Of a stretch of DNA of 64,000 nucleotides, positions 27,344 to 37,060 are shown one piece after another. The notes below the pieces were generated by a model. That model searched no databases, was not told where the DNA came from, and worked only from the letters and a program-made list of their open reading frames with translations. Position 1 is the first letter of the stretch, and each line of letters opens with the position of its first letter. Location: the NCBI GenBank assembly GCA_902595855.1, contig CACJRY010000001.1, forward strand, positions 1 through 64,000, read 5' to 3'. Both the position numbers and the translations under genes were made by a program. The DNA is from an uncultured Alphaproteobacteria bacterium. GTDB lineage: Bacteria; Pseudomonadota; Alphaproteobacteria; HIMB59; GCA-002718135.

Positions 27344-27670
27344 TTAAGAAACAATCATTTCTTTGGAAATTGAATATTTTTCACCATTATCGTCTAGCCA
27401 TTCAAAATCAAATTTACCACTTTCTTTTACCTTATATTGAAAAACAATATATGGGTTAGTTGATATAGAAGGCTCAAGATCCATTTGGAAAATCTCTTTT
27501 CCATTAAATTTAGCACTAAAAGAATTAATTATTTGTCTTGGGATTGTTTGTCCTTCAGGATCTTTCATTCTACCACTATGCATAGGGTGTCTAATTAATG
27601 TTTTAATTTCTACAATCTCATCAATTGATACTTCCTTTGGTACTTTAACTCTTGGTTTAATCGAAGACAT
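27344..27670 (-). CDS. soxZ: SoxZ thiosulfate oxidation carrier
   Basis: 108 aa; IKTLIRHPMHSGRMKDPEGQTIPRQIINSFSAKFNGKEIF. Confidence 0.92.
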   Translation of the reverse strand: MSSIKPRVKVPKEVSIDEIVEIKTLIRHPMHSGRMKDPEGQTIPRQIINSFSAKFNGKEIFQMDLEPSISTNPYIVFQYKVKESGKFDFEWLDDNGEKYSISKEMIVS

Positions 27671-27682
27671 AATTACTCCTTA

Positions 27683-28147
27683 TTATCCGCCACACCCACC
27701 AATTGTGACTTTAACTTTTGCATAGGTCATGAAAAATTGCTCATTATTATTTGCAGCTAATAAATAGACATTTTGTGTTTTTGATAAGCGCATTCTTGTT
27801 GTTGCAGAACACGATCCCATTTCTGGTGTGAAAGAGAATTTTGCAACATTTGGAGAAGGGTTCCCGTCTGCTAAAATATACACAGTTTTAATATGATCAG
27901 TTTCAGTCATAGGGCTGTCCATTTCAAAACTAACTTTTACCTGATTACCATTTTCTGCAATTTCAGGTAAGTCTAACCAAATATCACTTTCAATTGCTCC
28001 CAATCCATTAGTAATTTCATTTATTCTGTCTAAGGCTTGATTAGATTGAGCAAATGATATTGAGGGAAAAACTGCAGTTCCTGTAAAAACAGCAATAAGC
28101 TGTAGGGCATTTCTCCTTGAAATTTTTTTTAATTTTCTTAACTTCAT
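27683..28147 (-). CDS. soxY: SoxY sulfur carrier protein
   Basis: 154 aa; Tat-type leader; C-terminal GGCGG swinging-arm motif. Confidence 0.93.
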   Translation of the reverse strand: MKLRKLKKISRRNALQLIAVFTGTAVFPSISFAQSNQALDRINEITNGLGAIESDIWLDLPEIAENGNQVKVSFEMDSPMTETDHIKTVYILADGNPSPNVAKFSFTPEMGSCSATTRMRLSKTQNVYLLAANNNEQFFMTYAKVKVTIGGCGG

Positions 28148-28225
28148 TAATATCCTTGTAAAGTATTAATAATGTTAAAATTAACTTAATATTTAATATT
28201 AAATTTAATCAAATCAATCAAATAT

Positions 28226-28417
28226 TTAGTCACGACCAAGAATTTCATCTACTTGCCACCAAAACATTTCACCAATTTCTTTTTCCCAAATTTGACAGTA
28301 AATGCAATAATCTGCAGTTATCATCACTAGTTTATTATCAGCAAAAGATGATTTAAATGATAATAAAAAAATAGCTATTAAAAGTAATTTTAAGTTCAGC
28401 AACTTCTTAAAAACCAT
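28226..28417 (-). pseudogene. Short SoxS-like thioredoxin-family protein, probably C-terminally truncated
   Basis: 63 aa; signal peptide, then KLVMITADYCIYCQIWEKEIGEMF with CxxC, ending shortly after. Only about 78 bp remain before soxY. Confidence 0.5.
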
Positions 28418-28453
28418 AAGAAAAATCTAATTTATTCAGTCTTTCAAAAAAAA

Positions 28454-28909
28454 TTATAGCTCTTTTAGTAACTCTTTAAATATTTTTTTTGACTTACCTC
28501 CCATTTTTGCTTTTTTAATCTTATCCAAATTGCTTAGGTCATCTCCAACCACCACTAAACCTATCATACCCATCGATTTATGAGGAGTGCATACATATAA
28601 GTATATGCCGGGAATTTCAAATTTATATTCTACGTCTTTATTTATTTTTGATTTGAATTTTTCAACTCCATCTGGCATCTCTACAAATTGAACATTATGT
28701 CCTTTGTCTACTGATTTCCAAATAATTGTGTCACCAATATCTACCTTTGCAATTTTTATAGAATAAACCATTTTTTCTTTACCAAGTTTATTCAACATTT
28801 CGATTTCTATAGTCTCTGCATAGCTATAAAAAGATATTGAGATTAATGAAATAATTAAAAAAATATATTTAAACATTTTGAGTCCTTTAATTTTCATATT
28901 TTGTAACAA
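28454..28909 (-). CDS. Pseudoazurin (type 1 copper electron carrier)
   Basis: 151 aa; DTIIWKSVDKGHNVQFVE and YVCTPHKSMGMIGLVVVG copper-ligand motif. Confidence 0.88.
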   Translation of the reverse strand: MLQNMKIKGLKMFKYIFLIISLISISFYSYAETIEIEMLNKLGKEKMVYSIKIAKVDIGDTIIWKSVDKGHNVQFVEMPDGVEKFKSKINKDVEYKFEIPGIYLYVCTPHKSMGMIGLVVVGDDLSNLDKIKKAKMGGKSKKIFKELLKEL

Positions 28910-29075
28910 CTAAAGATTGAATTAATAATAACATATACGATATTTTGTTATTTAATATAATTGAATAGAATATACCAATTAAAAGATTAAAGAGCAAGAA
29001 TGAGTGCTATATTGATTTGTTGGAAAAAAGGGTTTTGCTATTTACCCTCAGCTAACTAGCATAGAGAATAGTTTC

Positions 29076-29753
29076 CTAATCATTAGCATCACCTCCACCA
29101 GCTCCTTTTTCCCTAGATTCTTCTGATTCAGGAACATATGTTCTAAATGCTAAATCTGAAATATTATCCCAGCTAGACTGCTTGGGACTTAGCCCTTTTG
29201 ATAAATTTAAATTTAATATTTTATAATTTGAAGTCTTTTCTCCATTCGGTATTTGATATTCATTTGTAGACAGGTTTAAAATAAAATTTGCACATTGATT
29301 ATTTTTTAAATTATCATGAATGAAAATTTCATTTTTATCTAAAACTGCATAAGTTTTATTTTGATTAGTAATTTTTGAAAAAATATTCTTCTTAATACTT
29401 CTGTACAAAAGGGGTATCAAAAAAAGAGGATCAGAGCAATTTAGTAGTTCTATTTTTATTTCATTCTTTTTTAATGTATGAAAATTTAATAGATCAATCA
29501 AACCTGGCCCGATCATGAGGCTAGATCTTTTGTTTAAATCAATTTTGCTAATTAATTTATTATTTTCTAGAGCCCCATTAAAATTACCATCAATTTTCTT
29601 TTGAATATTAGAAAATAATTGGATACCTTTTAATTCGAATGCCTCTAGCCAACTAATTATAAATGCTGCATCCTCATCAGCCCCATAGGGAAAACCAAGG
29701 CCGGAGAATGCTCTTTTAGCATTTGTGTATACTTCATAATACGAGTAACTCAC
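29076..29753 (-). CDS. DUF3726-like uncharacterised protein
   Basis: 225 aa; KRAFSGLGFPYGADEDAAFIISWLEAFEL start and SEESREKGAGGGDAND C-terminus. Confidence 0.6.
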   Translation of the reverse strand: MSYSYYEVYTNAKRAFSGLGFPYGADEDAAFIISWLEAFELKGIQLFSNIQKKIDGNFNGALENNKLISKIDLNKRSSLMIGPGLIDLLNFHTLKKNEIKIELLNCSDPLFLIPLLYRSIKKNIFSKITNQNKTYAVLDKNEIFIHDNLKNNQCANFILNLSTNEYQIPNGEKTSNYKILNLNLSKGLSPKQSSWDNISDLAFRTYVPESEESREKGAGGGDAND

Positions 29754-29756
29754 AAA

Positions 29757-31466
29757 TTAATTATAAGAACTCATCGTTGCAAAACCCCAGCTATCAACAT
29801 TCTTCGCATTTAAATTTGATAGAAAAGGAGCACCTGAAAAGAAACTCACACGAAGCCATCTATCTGATTTTGGGTCATATCTATTTGCTCCAAAAAAAGA
29901 TAATTTAAATCTTAGCATATTAATAGGTATTGTTTTTTTTGATAAAATATTATCTTGCACTTCTGCAAAGGGATATTGTTCAAGAGATTGGATTCTTCTA
30001 ATAATACCTCTGAATTTAGGATTTAGAGCTAAATATTCAGCAACTGATAAATCAAGATTTTCTTCTTGTATTAACGTGTGTAGTTTTTGAACCATTTTTG
30101 CAATACCAAGATGTTGTTCCAGTTCACTACCCTCTTCATTATATCTCTCACCTAATCTTGGCTCGAGTTTTGCCGCTGAAATATACCAGAATAGGTAATC
30201 ATTATTTTTGTTAGAAAAATCAACTTTCAAAGCCCACTGGTAATCTTTTTCAATAATTGCATTTAATTGTTTCAAAGTTTGAGACTCATTAATTCCCATC
30301 TCTTCAACATCCGACATATCTTCTGCCAACTCTTCAGAAATTTCAGGATAAAGTTCTAATAACTGAACTTTAGCAATTTCTTGCGTATCATAATTACATT
30401 TATTGTAGGTGAATTTTATTAGATCAATCCACTGCAAATCAGTAACTCTCTTCTTTTGAAACTTTTTAATATGACTTATATATTTTTTTAAATCTTCAAC
30501 TGTTTTTGAATTTTTTGTAATTTGGTATTCATCAAACGTTGTAACCTCTTTTAGGTAAAGAAGAGCTTTTTCAAGTAATTCAAAATAAGTATTAAGTTTT
30601 TCTATTTCTACATTTTTGTTAACGATATTATCTAAAGACTGAGTATACTGTTTCATCCACTTATTAATTAATTTAGGATGTTTAATAATGAAAGGGGCCA
30701 TCCCTAAACCTGTTGAATTACCAATCCCTAAGTGTTGTTTGATGTTGTTTTCAAGAGCAATTGCTTTGCTAGGGTTTTGTTTTTTAGCTACATGCTCTAC
30801 CAACTCAACACTAAATTCTCTTATGATATAAACTGCAAGCATTTCAGCTCTAAAAGGTTGGTTAAATTCGGTAACTGCTTTAGTATTTGCAAAGTCTGAT
30901 AGCCCAAATTTTCCACTACCATAAACAGCTGTTGTTCTTAAAAGATATCCAACTTTATTTATTTCATTAATATCAGGTTGCTTACCATTAGATAAACAAT
31001 TGACAACATATTCAAATAAACGAACACTTTTATTAGCTCTACTTAAAATTAATTCTTTAGGAGAATTGCGCCCTGACTCTTGAAGCGGTACATTTTTTCT
31101 TAATCTATTAAGCTCATCATCATTTAATTTTCCGTTAATTAAAGAATAGGCAGTATCCCATTTTTCTGCAATTACTCTGTCACTTCTGTCAGCACTATCA
31201 AGATGCTGCGAAAAACAAACTAAAGAGTAAATATTATTATTTATGTTAATTTCATAAACTGCTGTTCCATAACCTTTATCATCTAGATCAAACTTTGATT
31301 TAGAAATTTTCCAATTATCAAACAATAATCTTCGAAGCATACTTCTAGAAAAGCTTAACCTTGAAGGGTATCTAGAGCCCATTTTATCAAGGGTCATAAT
31401 TTCTGAAGAATTCATGCTTTGTTGCAACATATATAAATATATATAGTGAATTATCACTTTTTTCAC
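29757..31466 (-). CDS. Uncharacterised 569-aa protein
   Basis: Long ORF adjacent to the DUF3726-like gene; SRYPSRLSFSRSMLRRLLFDNWKI near the N-terminus. True start may be the internal MNSSEIM. No family recognised. Confidence 0.8.
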   Translation of the reverse strand: MKKVIIHYIYLYMLQQSMNSSEIMTLDKMGSRYPSRLSFSRSMLRRLLFDNWKISKSKFDLDDKGYGTAVYEININNNIYSLVCFSQHLDSADRSDRVIAEKWDTAYSLINGKLNDDELNRLRKNVPLQESGRNSPKELILSRANKSVRLFEYVVNCLSNGKQPDINEINKVGYLLRTTAVYGSGKFGLSDFANTKAVTEFNQPFRAEMLAVYIIREFSVELVEHVAKKQNPSKAIALENNIKQHLGIGNSTGLGMAPFIIKHPKLINKWMKQYTQSLDNIVNKNVEIEKLNTYFELLEKALLYLKEVTTFDEYQITKNSKTVEDLKKYISHIKKFQKKRVTDLQWIDLIKFTYNKCNYDTQEIAKVQLLELYPEISEELAEDMSDVEEMGINESQTLKQLNAIIEKDYQWALKVDFSNKNNDYLFWYISAAKLEPRLGERYNEEGSELEQHLGIAKMVQKLHTLIQEENLDLSVAEYLALNPKFRGIIRRIQSLEQYPFAEVQDNILSKKTIPINMLRFKLSFFGANRYDPKSDRWLRVSFFSGAPFLSNLNAKNVDSWGFATMSSYN

Positions 31467-31486
31467 TATTAGAAGTTAAATAAAAT

Positions 31487-32464
31487 ATGGAAATGGACAA
31501 TATACTTATCGATGGTCTTGAATATGTGAATTGGAATAGAGATTTATTTGAAAAGGCTCATGCTGGAGGAATAACAGCTATTCACGCAACCTTGGTATAT
31601 TGGGAAGATACTCATGAGTCATTTGAGAAAATGAATTATTGGGATGATTTAATTCAATCAAATAGCGATATCTTGATGCATGTAAAAAAATCCTCCGACA
31701 TACTTCTGGCAAAAGAGTCAAATAAAGTTGGCATCATATATGGCTTTCAAAATTCAGCACCAATTGCAAATGATATTTTTTTAATAGAAAAATTTTTTTT
31801 ACGAGGTTTGCGTTTCATGCAACTGACATACAACAATCAAACACCCCTAGCAGGTGGATGTTATGAAAAAAATGACTCTGGTGTATCCCGTTTTGGTGAA
31901 ATGGTGATTGAGGAAATGAATCGATTAGGCATGATAGTTGATTTAAGTCATGCAGGAAGACAAACATGTTTGGATGCTATTAATCTCTCGAAAACACCGG
32001 TTGCTATATCTCATGCAAATCCAAATTTTTTTCATAAATCAATTAGGAATATCGATGATGAAGTGTTGAAAAAGTTAGCAAATAAAAATGGTTTTATTGG
32101 CTTAAGCGTCTACCCTTATCATTTAAAAAATCATGGAGATTGTAAGTTAGAAGATTTTTGTGAAATGATTAAACAGCTTATTAATATGATTGGAGAAGAT
32201 AACATAGGGATAGGGTCTGATTTGTGTGTTAATTGGCCAGATGATGTTGTTATGTGGATGCGAAATGGCAAATGGACTAAAAAAATTGATTATGGAGAGT
32301 CTCAGGATAAAAATGCAAATTGGCCTAAATCTGCATCATGGTATTCTAAACCAGAAGACTTATCTAGTTTTTTAACTGGAATGATTTCAAATGGAATCAA
32401 TGAAAAAACTGCAAATAAAATAGCTGGTAAAAACTGGTTTAATTTTATGACCAATCATTTTTAA
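31487..32464 (+). CDS. Membrane (renal-type) dipeptidase, M19 family
   Basis: 325 aa; MIVDLSHAGRQTCLDAINLSKTPVAISHANP, IGIGSDLCVNW. Confidence 0.9.
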   Translation: MEMDNILIDGLEYVNWNRDLFEKAHAGGITAIHATLVYWEDTHESFEKMNYWDDLIQSNSDILMHVKKSSDILLAKESNKVGIIYGFQNSAPIANDIFLIEKFFLRGLRFMQLTYNNQTPLAGGCYEKNDSGVSRFGEMVIEEMNRLGMIVDLSHAGRQTCLDAINLSKTPVAISHANPNFFHKSIRNIDDEVLKKLANKNGFIGLSVYPYHLKNHGDCKLEDFCEMIKQLINMIGEDNIGIGSDLCVNWPDDVVMWMRNGKWTKKIDYGESQDKNANWPKSASWYSKPEDLSSFLTGMISNGINEKTANKIAGKNWFNFMTNHF

Positions 32465-33324
32465 GTTTTTCTTGTTACAAACGTTGAAGATGCAAGACTG
32501 ATTAAGACAATTGCAGTACCAAATAACTGCATGGAAGTTAAAGACTCATTAAGAAGTATTACAGCTCCAAATATTCCTGTTATTGGTTCAAGATATAAAA
32601 ATAAAGCTGTATTCGTTTGACCAATTCTTGGTATCGCAAGTAATTGAAGAAATAAAGCAATTGCATACGAACAAGAAGGAATTAATAGAATTAAAAATGC
32701 ATTAAGATTGATCTTGGTGTCTATCTTGTAGAATAAACTTAAAACAATAAAAAAGAATATTGTGTTAAAAAAATTAATAAAAATATTGATTGGAATAGGG
32801 GAAATATTTTTTTTAGACATTGTTTGATTAGTCACTATCATGATTGCAGCGCCCAATGATGCAATCAAAGCAAAAATAATTCCTTCAAATTTTAAGTCAT
32901 CAGTTGAGGGACTTAATGCAAGAAATAATCCAATAAATGTTGTAAAAAATAAAAATTTGATAACATTTTTTATTTTTTCTTTGGTTATAAAAATAGATAT
33001 CGACAAAACCAAAATTGGATAGGTGCAAAATATTATTATTGTTAAACTAACATTAATATATGTAACTGAAATTAATAATCCTGTGGTTAGCATTATGGAG
33101 GCAAGAGTAATCAGTAAAAAATCACGTATATTATTTTTATAAATACTTAATAAGTTTTGTTGATTTGGAATTAGGGGAGAGACTATTATTAATGCAACAA
33201 TATAACGTAAAAAAATAGCAAGGCCTATACCGGCTCCTAAATTATAAGCAGTTTTTGTAATAGGACCAATTATTCCAAAAAAAACACCAGCAAGTAAAGC
33301 AAATATTATGCCCAAAATATTCAT
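32461..33324 (-). CDS. EamA/DMT-family transporter
   Basis: 287 aa, about 10 hydrophobic segments; two EamA-like repeats. Confidence 0.8.
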   Translation of the reverse strand: MNILGIIFALLAGVFFGIIGPITKTAYNLGAGIGLAIFLRYIVALIIVSPLIPNQQNLLSIYKNNIRDFLLITLASIMLTTGLLISVTYINVSLTIIIFCTYPILVLSISIFITKEKIKNVIKFLFFTTFIGLFLALSPSTDDLKFEGIIFALIASLGAAIMIVTNQTMSKKNISPIPINIFINFFNTIFFFIVLSLFYKIDTKINLNAFLILLIPSCSYAIALFLQLLAIPRIGQTNTALFLYLEPITGIFGAVILLNESLTSMQLFGTAIVLISLASSTFVTRKT

Positions 33325-33399
33325 ATAATTTAAATTTTTTTTTGACTAATGCTCTTATGACAGGTATTCACAGACCAACAACAAAAAAATAATCAAAAT

Positions 33400-34497
33400 A
33401 TGAATTCTGAGTCAGAAAAAAGCTTTGTTAAATTTGAAAAGATTGACAAAAGTTACGATGGTGAAGTGCTAGTAGTTAAAAATCTAAATTTAGATATCGC
33501 CAAGGGTGAGTTTGTAACAATGCTTGGCCCTTCTGGTTCTGGCAAAACTACCACACTTATGATGTTAGCAGGATTTGAGACTCCAACGAATGGAGAAATC
33601 TTTCTAGATGGAATGCCCATTAGTAAAATCCCACCATATGAGAGAGAAATTGGAATGGTCTTTCAAAATTATGCTCTATTCCCTCATATGACTGTGCAAG
33701 AAAATTTAGCATTTCCACTTGAAGTTAGAAAATTATCAAAAGGAGAGACTAAAGAAAAAGTTCAAAAAGCTCTTGATATGGTTGAGCTTGGTGACTTTGG
33801 TACTCGTTTTCCTGCGCAGTTATCTGGAGGTCAACAACAAAGAGTTGCTCTTGCAAGAGCCCTTGTTTTTGAACCAAGACTTGTTTTAATGGATGAGCCC
33901 CTTGGAGCATTAGACAAAAATTTAAGAGAACAGATGCAATATGAAATAAAACATATTCATGACAGAATAGGAATTACTGTCGTTTATGTAACACACGATC
34001 AAAGTGAAGCTCTAACGATGTCTAATAGAATAGCAGTTTTTAACGATGGAGTTGTTCAGCAATTATCAACTCCAGATATATTATATGAAAAACCAGAAAA
34101 TTCTTTTGTTGCGCAATTTATAGGTGAGAATAATAGAATGTCAGGAACAATTAAGAGTATGGAAAATAATTACTGTTCTGTAGAACTTGAAAATGGAGCA
34201 GGTACTGTAAAAGCTCTTAAAGTTAATGTAGGTGGTGTGGGAGAGAAAACTCAACTCTCCGTTAGACCTGAAAGAGTATCATTGGGCTCAGATGGAAATG
34301 GGGAAAATGTATTTACAGGAAAAGTTGAAGAGCTAATATATTTAGGTGATCATATCAGGGTTAGATTAGATGTATGTGGAAATAACGAGTTTATTGTTAA
34401 AGTACCAAATGAAGGATCTTTTAACTATAATGAAGGAGATTCTATAAAACTTAACTGGAATCCTGATGATATAAGGGCGTTAGATCCAGTAAATTAA
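33400..34497 (+). CDS. potA: Spermidine/putrescine-type ABC transporter ATP-binding protein (PotA-like)
   Basis: 365 aa; GPSGSGKTTTLMMLAGFE, LSGGQQQRVALARAL, C-terminal TOBE domain. Confidence 0.85.
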   Translation: MNSESEKSFVKFEKIDKSYDGEVLVVKNLNLDIAKGEFVTMLGPSGSGKTTTLMMLAGFETPTNGEIFLDGMPISKIPPYEREIGMVFQNYALFPHMTVQENLAFPLEVRKLSKGETKEKVQKALDMVELGDFGTRFPAQLSGGQQQRVALARALVFEPRLVLMDEPLGALDKNLREQMQYEIKHIHDRIGITVVYVTHDQSEALTMSNRIAVFNDGVVQQLSTPDILYEKPENSFVAQFIGENNRMSGTIKSMENNYCSVELENGAGTVKALKVNVGGVGEKTQLSVRPERVSLGSDGNGENVFTGKVEELIYLGDHIRVRLDVCGNNEFIVKVPNEGSFNYNEGDSIKLNWNPDDIRALDPVN

Positions 34498-34614
34498 TAC
34501 TTTATTCAAGTTTTCTGCGTTATTTTAGCACTTTTTTTTATAATTTCATCATGTTATTAGGGATTTATCGATAGACATATAATCTTAAGATTAACCAACG
34601 AATAGGAGGAACAT

Positions 34615-35718
34615 ATGTCAAAATTAATTAAAGCATTCTTGTTTGCTTCACTTTTAGTGTCATCTTTTGCTGTTAAAGCAGTAACGGTTGCTTCATGGGG
34701 TGGTGCTTACACAGAAAGTCAACAAAAAGCTTATGCTGATACTTATTCAGATCCAAGTTCAATTCAATTTGAGAACTATAACGGTGGTCTTGGTGAAGTA
34801 AGAGCGCAAGTTGAAAGTGGTAATGTAACTTGGGACTTAGTAGACGTTCTCCCAAGTGATGCAATCACAGGTTGTGATGAAGGTTTGTTTGAAGATATTA
34901 CTTCTGAAATTGCAGAATTATCAACTCCAGGTCCTGATGGCGAGTCAATGTTAGAGGATATGGAAAACAACGGTTTAGAGTACCACTCTGGTTGGGATTG
35001 TTGTGTTCCACAAATTTTCTGGACATACGTAGTTTTCTATGACCCAGATGCTTTCCCTGGTGATAAACCAAGCAGCATGGCAGATTTTTTTGACGTGGAA
35101 AAATTTCCTGGCAAAAGAGGTATCCATACTTGGGCAACAGGTATAATTGAAAAAGCTATGGTTGCTGATGGTGTTAAACCAACTGCAGTTCCAACAGTTC
35201 TTGCTAACCAAACTGGTGCGCTTGATAGAGCTTTTGCTAAATTAGATACTATTAAAGATCATGTTGTTTTCTGGTCTTCAGGATCTAAACCACTAGAATT
35301 AGTAAAAAGTGGTGAAGTTGTAATGGCTATTGCATACAATGGTCGTGTTGGTGCAGCTAACCTAGCAGAGGGTGAAAACTTTGAATATATTTGGGAAGGT
35401 CAAGTGTTAGACCAAGAATACTTATGTTTAACTACTGGTGCTCCTAACAGAGATGCAGCTATTGATTTCATGATGCATGCATCAACTCCTGAAGCACAAG
35501 CTGAACAAGCTAAATATATTACTTATGGACCTATGAGAGCTTCTGGTATTCCAATCATTCAAAACAATGAGCCTTGGGGACCAGGTGGCGTAGATATTAT
35601 GCCTCATATGCCTAATACACCTGAGCGTTTAAAAGTTTCAATCGTAAGTGATCCACAATGGTGGTCTGACTACGGTGCTGAAATTAATGAGCGTTATGCA
35701 GCGTGGATGGGTAACTAA
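34615..35718 (+). CDS. Pot-type ABC transporter substrate-binding protein
   Basis: 367 aa; signal peptide, VTVASWGGAYTESQQKAYADTY. Confidence 0.85.
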   Translation: MSKLIKAFLFASLLVSSFAVKAVTVASWGGAYTESQQKAYADTYSDPSSIQFENYNGGLGEVRAQVESGNVTWDLVDVLPSDAITGCDEGLFEDITSEIAELSTPGPDGESMLEDMENNGLEYHSGWDCCVPQIFWTYVVFYDPDAFPGDKPSSMADFFDVEKFPGKRGIHTWATGIIEKAMVADGVKPTAVPTVLANQTGALDRAFAKLDTIKDHVVFWSSGSKPLELVKSGEVVMAIAYNGRVGAANLAEGENFEYIWEGQVLDQEYLCLTTGAPNRDAAIDFMMHASTPEAQAEQAKYITYGPMRASGIPIIQNNEPWGPGGVDIMPHMPNTPERLKVSIVSDPQWWSDYGAEINERYAAWMGN

Positions 35719-35750
35719 GCTTGATTAAGTTACAATATTAATTTAACTAA

Positions 35751-35773
35751 AAGGCGAGATTTATTCTCGCCTT
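35751..35773 (+). terminator. Terminator/attenuator downstream of the substrate-binding protein gene
   Basis: AAGGCGAGA-TTTAT-TCTCGCCTT followed by TTTT. Confidence 0.85.
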
Positions 35774-35792
35774 TTTTAATTGGGAGGTTATT

Positions 35793-37058
35793 ATTTCTAC
35801 TACACAGCTACTTACAACTGATGGTATTCCACTTAAGCAAAGTTTAAAAAAAGCTGAAAGAAAGAATAAAATAAGAGCTTTCTTTTTAGTATTTCCTTTA
35901 CTGCTTTTTATTTTTGTTACCTTCGTAATGCCAATTGGAGATATGCTATTAAGAAGTGTAGATGACAGTCAAATCAATACGGTCTTTCCAAGAACTTTTG
36001 AAGAATACAACAAATGGAACAGAGATGTAGATGAGCTTCCACCTGAAGAGGTATACCGAACTCTTTTTGAAGAACTTGCAACTGGAGAGAAAATTCAAAT
36101 AGGAAGAGCCTTGACTAGAATGAATTATTCTAAATCAGGTTGGAAAAGTTTGATAAAAAAAACTTCTAGAGAAATAAAAAAGATGACAAAAAAAGGCATT
36201 GTGCCTGAGTCTTATAAAGAGACCCTTATTGAGATAAACAAAGATTGGGGTGATCCAACTTTTTGGTACTCAATGGCTCAAATGGTGAATAAACAGACTC
36301 CAATTTATTATTGGAATGCAATTGATAGGACATATGATCAAAATCAAAAAGTCATCATGCAAGATGAGAAAAGAAGAATTTATGTTCAAACATGGTTTAA
36401 GACTTTAAAAGTAAGTGTCTATGTAACTTTCTTTTGTTTAATATTAGGATTTCCAGTAGCTCACTTATTAGCTAACTTACCTTTACGTTACAGCAATCTA
36501 TTAATGATTTTTGTTCTCCTTCCATTTTGGACATCTTTGCTTGTTCGGACAACAGCATGGATTGTTATGCTTCAACAAAAAGGAGTTATCAATGGTGTGT
36601 TGGTATGGCTCGGTATATTGAGTGATGATGGTAGACTTCAAATGGTTTATAATGAAACAGGAACTTTAATTGCAATGACTCAAATACTATTACCTTTTAT
36701 GATTTTACCACTTTATAGTGTGATGAAGGTAATACCGAAAAGTCATATGAGAGCTGCGCAAAATTTAGGTGCAAAACCAGCACTTGCTTTTTGGAAAGTA
36801 TATTTGCCTCAAACTATACCAGGTATGAGCGCGGGCGGCTTATTAGTTTTTGTATTAGCAATTGGATATTTTATAACACCTGAATTAGTGGGTGGAAAAG
36901 ATGGTAAATTAATTGGAAGCTGGATAGCTTTTCATCTTAAAACCACATTGAACTGGGGTTTATGTGCAGCTTTAGGAGCTATACTACTTGCAGTCATGTT
37001 AGTTTTTTACTGGCTTTATAATAAAATTGTTGGAATAGATAATATTAAGTTAGGATAG
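35793..37058 (+). CDS. potB: Pot-type ABC transporter permease (PotB-like), probable ATT start
   Basis: The ORF track starts at ATG 35928, but the frame is open upstream and encodes (I)STTQLLTTDGIPLKQSLKKAERKNKIRAFFLVFPLLLFIFVTFVMPIGDML, the expected N-terminus and TM1. GGGAGG lies at 35782-35787. Confidence 0.75.
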   Translation: MSTTQLLTTDGIPLKQSLKKAERKNKIRAFFLVFPLLLFIFVTFVMPIGDMLLRSVDDSQINTVFPRTFEEYNKWNRDVDELPPEEVYRTLFEELATGEKIQIGRALTRMNYSKSGWKSLIKKTSREIKKMTKKGIVPESYKETLIEINKDWGDPTFWYSMAQMVNKQTPIYYWNAIDRTYDQNQKVIMQDEKRRIYVQTWFKTLKVSVYVTFFCLILGFPVAHLLANLPLRYSNLLMIFVLLPFWTSLLVRTTAWIVMLQQKGVINGVLVWLGILSDDGRLQMVYNETGTLIAMTQILLPFMILPLYSVMKVIPKSHMRAAQNLGAKPALAFWKVYLPQTIPGMSAGGLLVFVLAIGYFITPELVGGKDGKLIGSWIAFHLKTTLNWGLCAALGAILLAVMLVFYWLYNKIVGIDNIKLG

Positions 37059-37060
37059 TT

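Noticed and set aside
28910-29075. 166-bp gap between pseudoazurin and DUF3726-like gene considered as an ncRNA or riboswitch
   Set aside because: No convincing conserved riboswitch motif or strong stem recognised; AT-rich spacer. An Rfam scan would decide.
34673-35211. Four overlapping minus-strand ORFs inside the Pot SBP gene
   Set aside because: Shadow ORFs opposite a well supported CDS; multiple frames open by chance and no RBS support.
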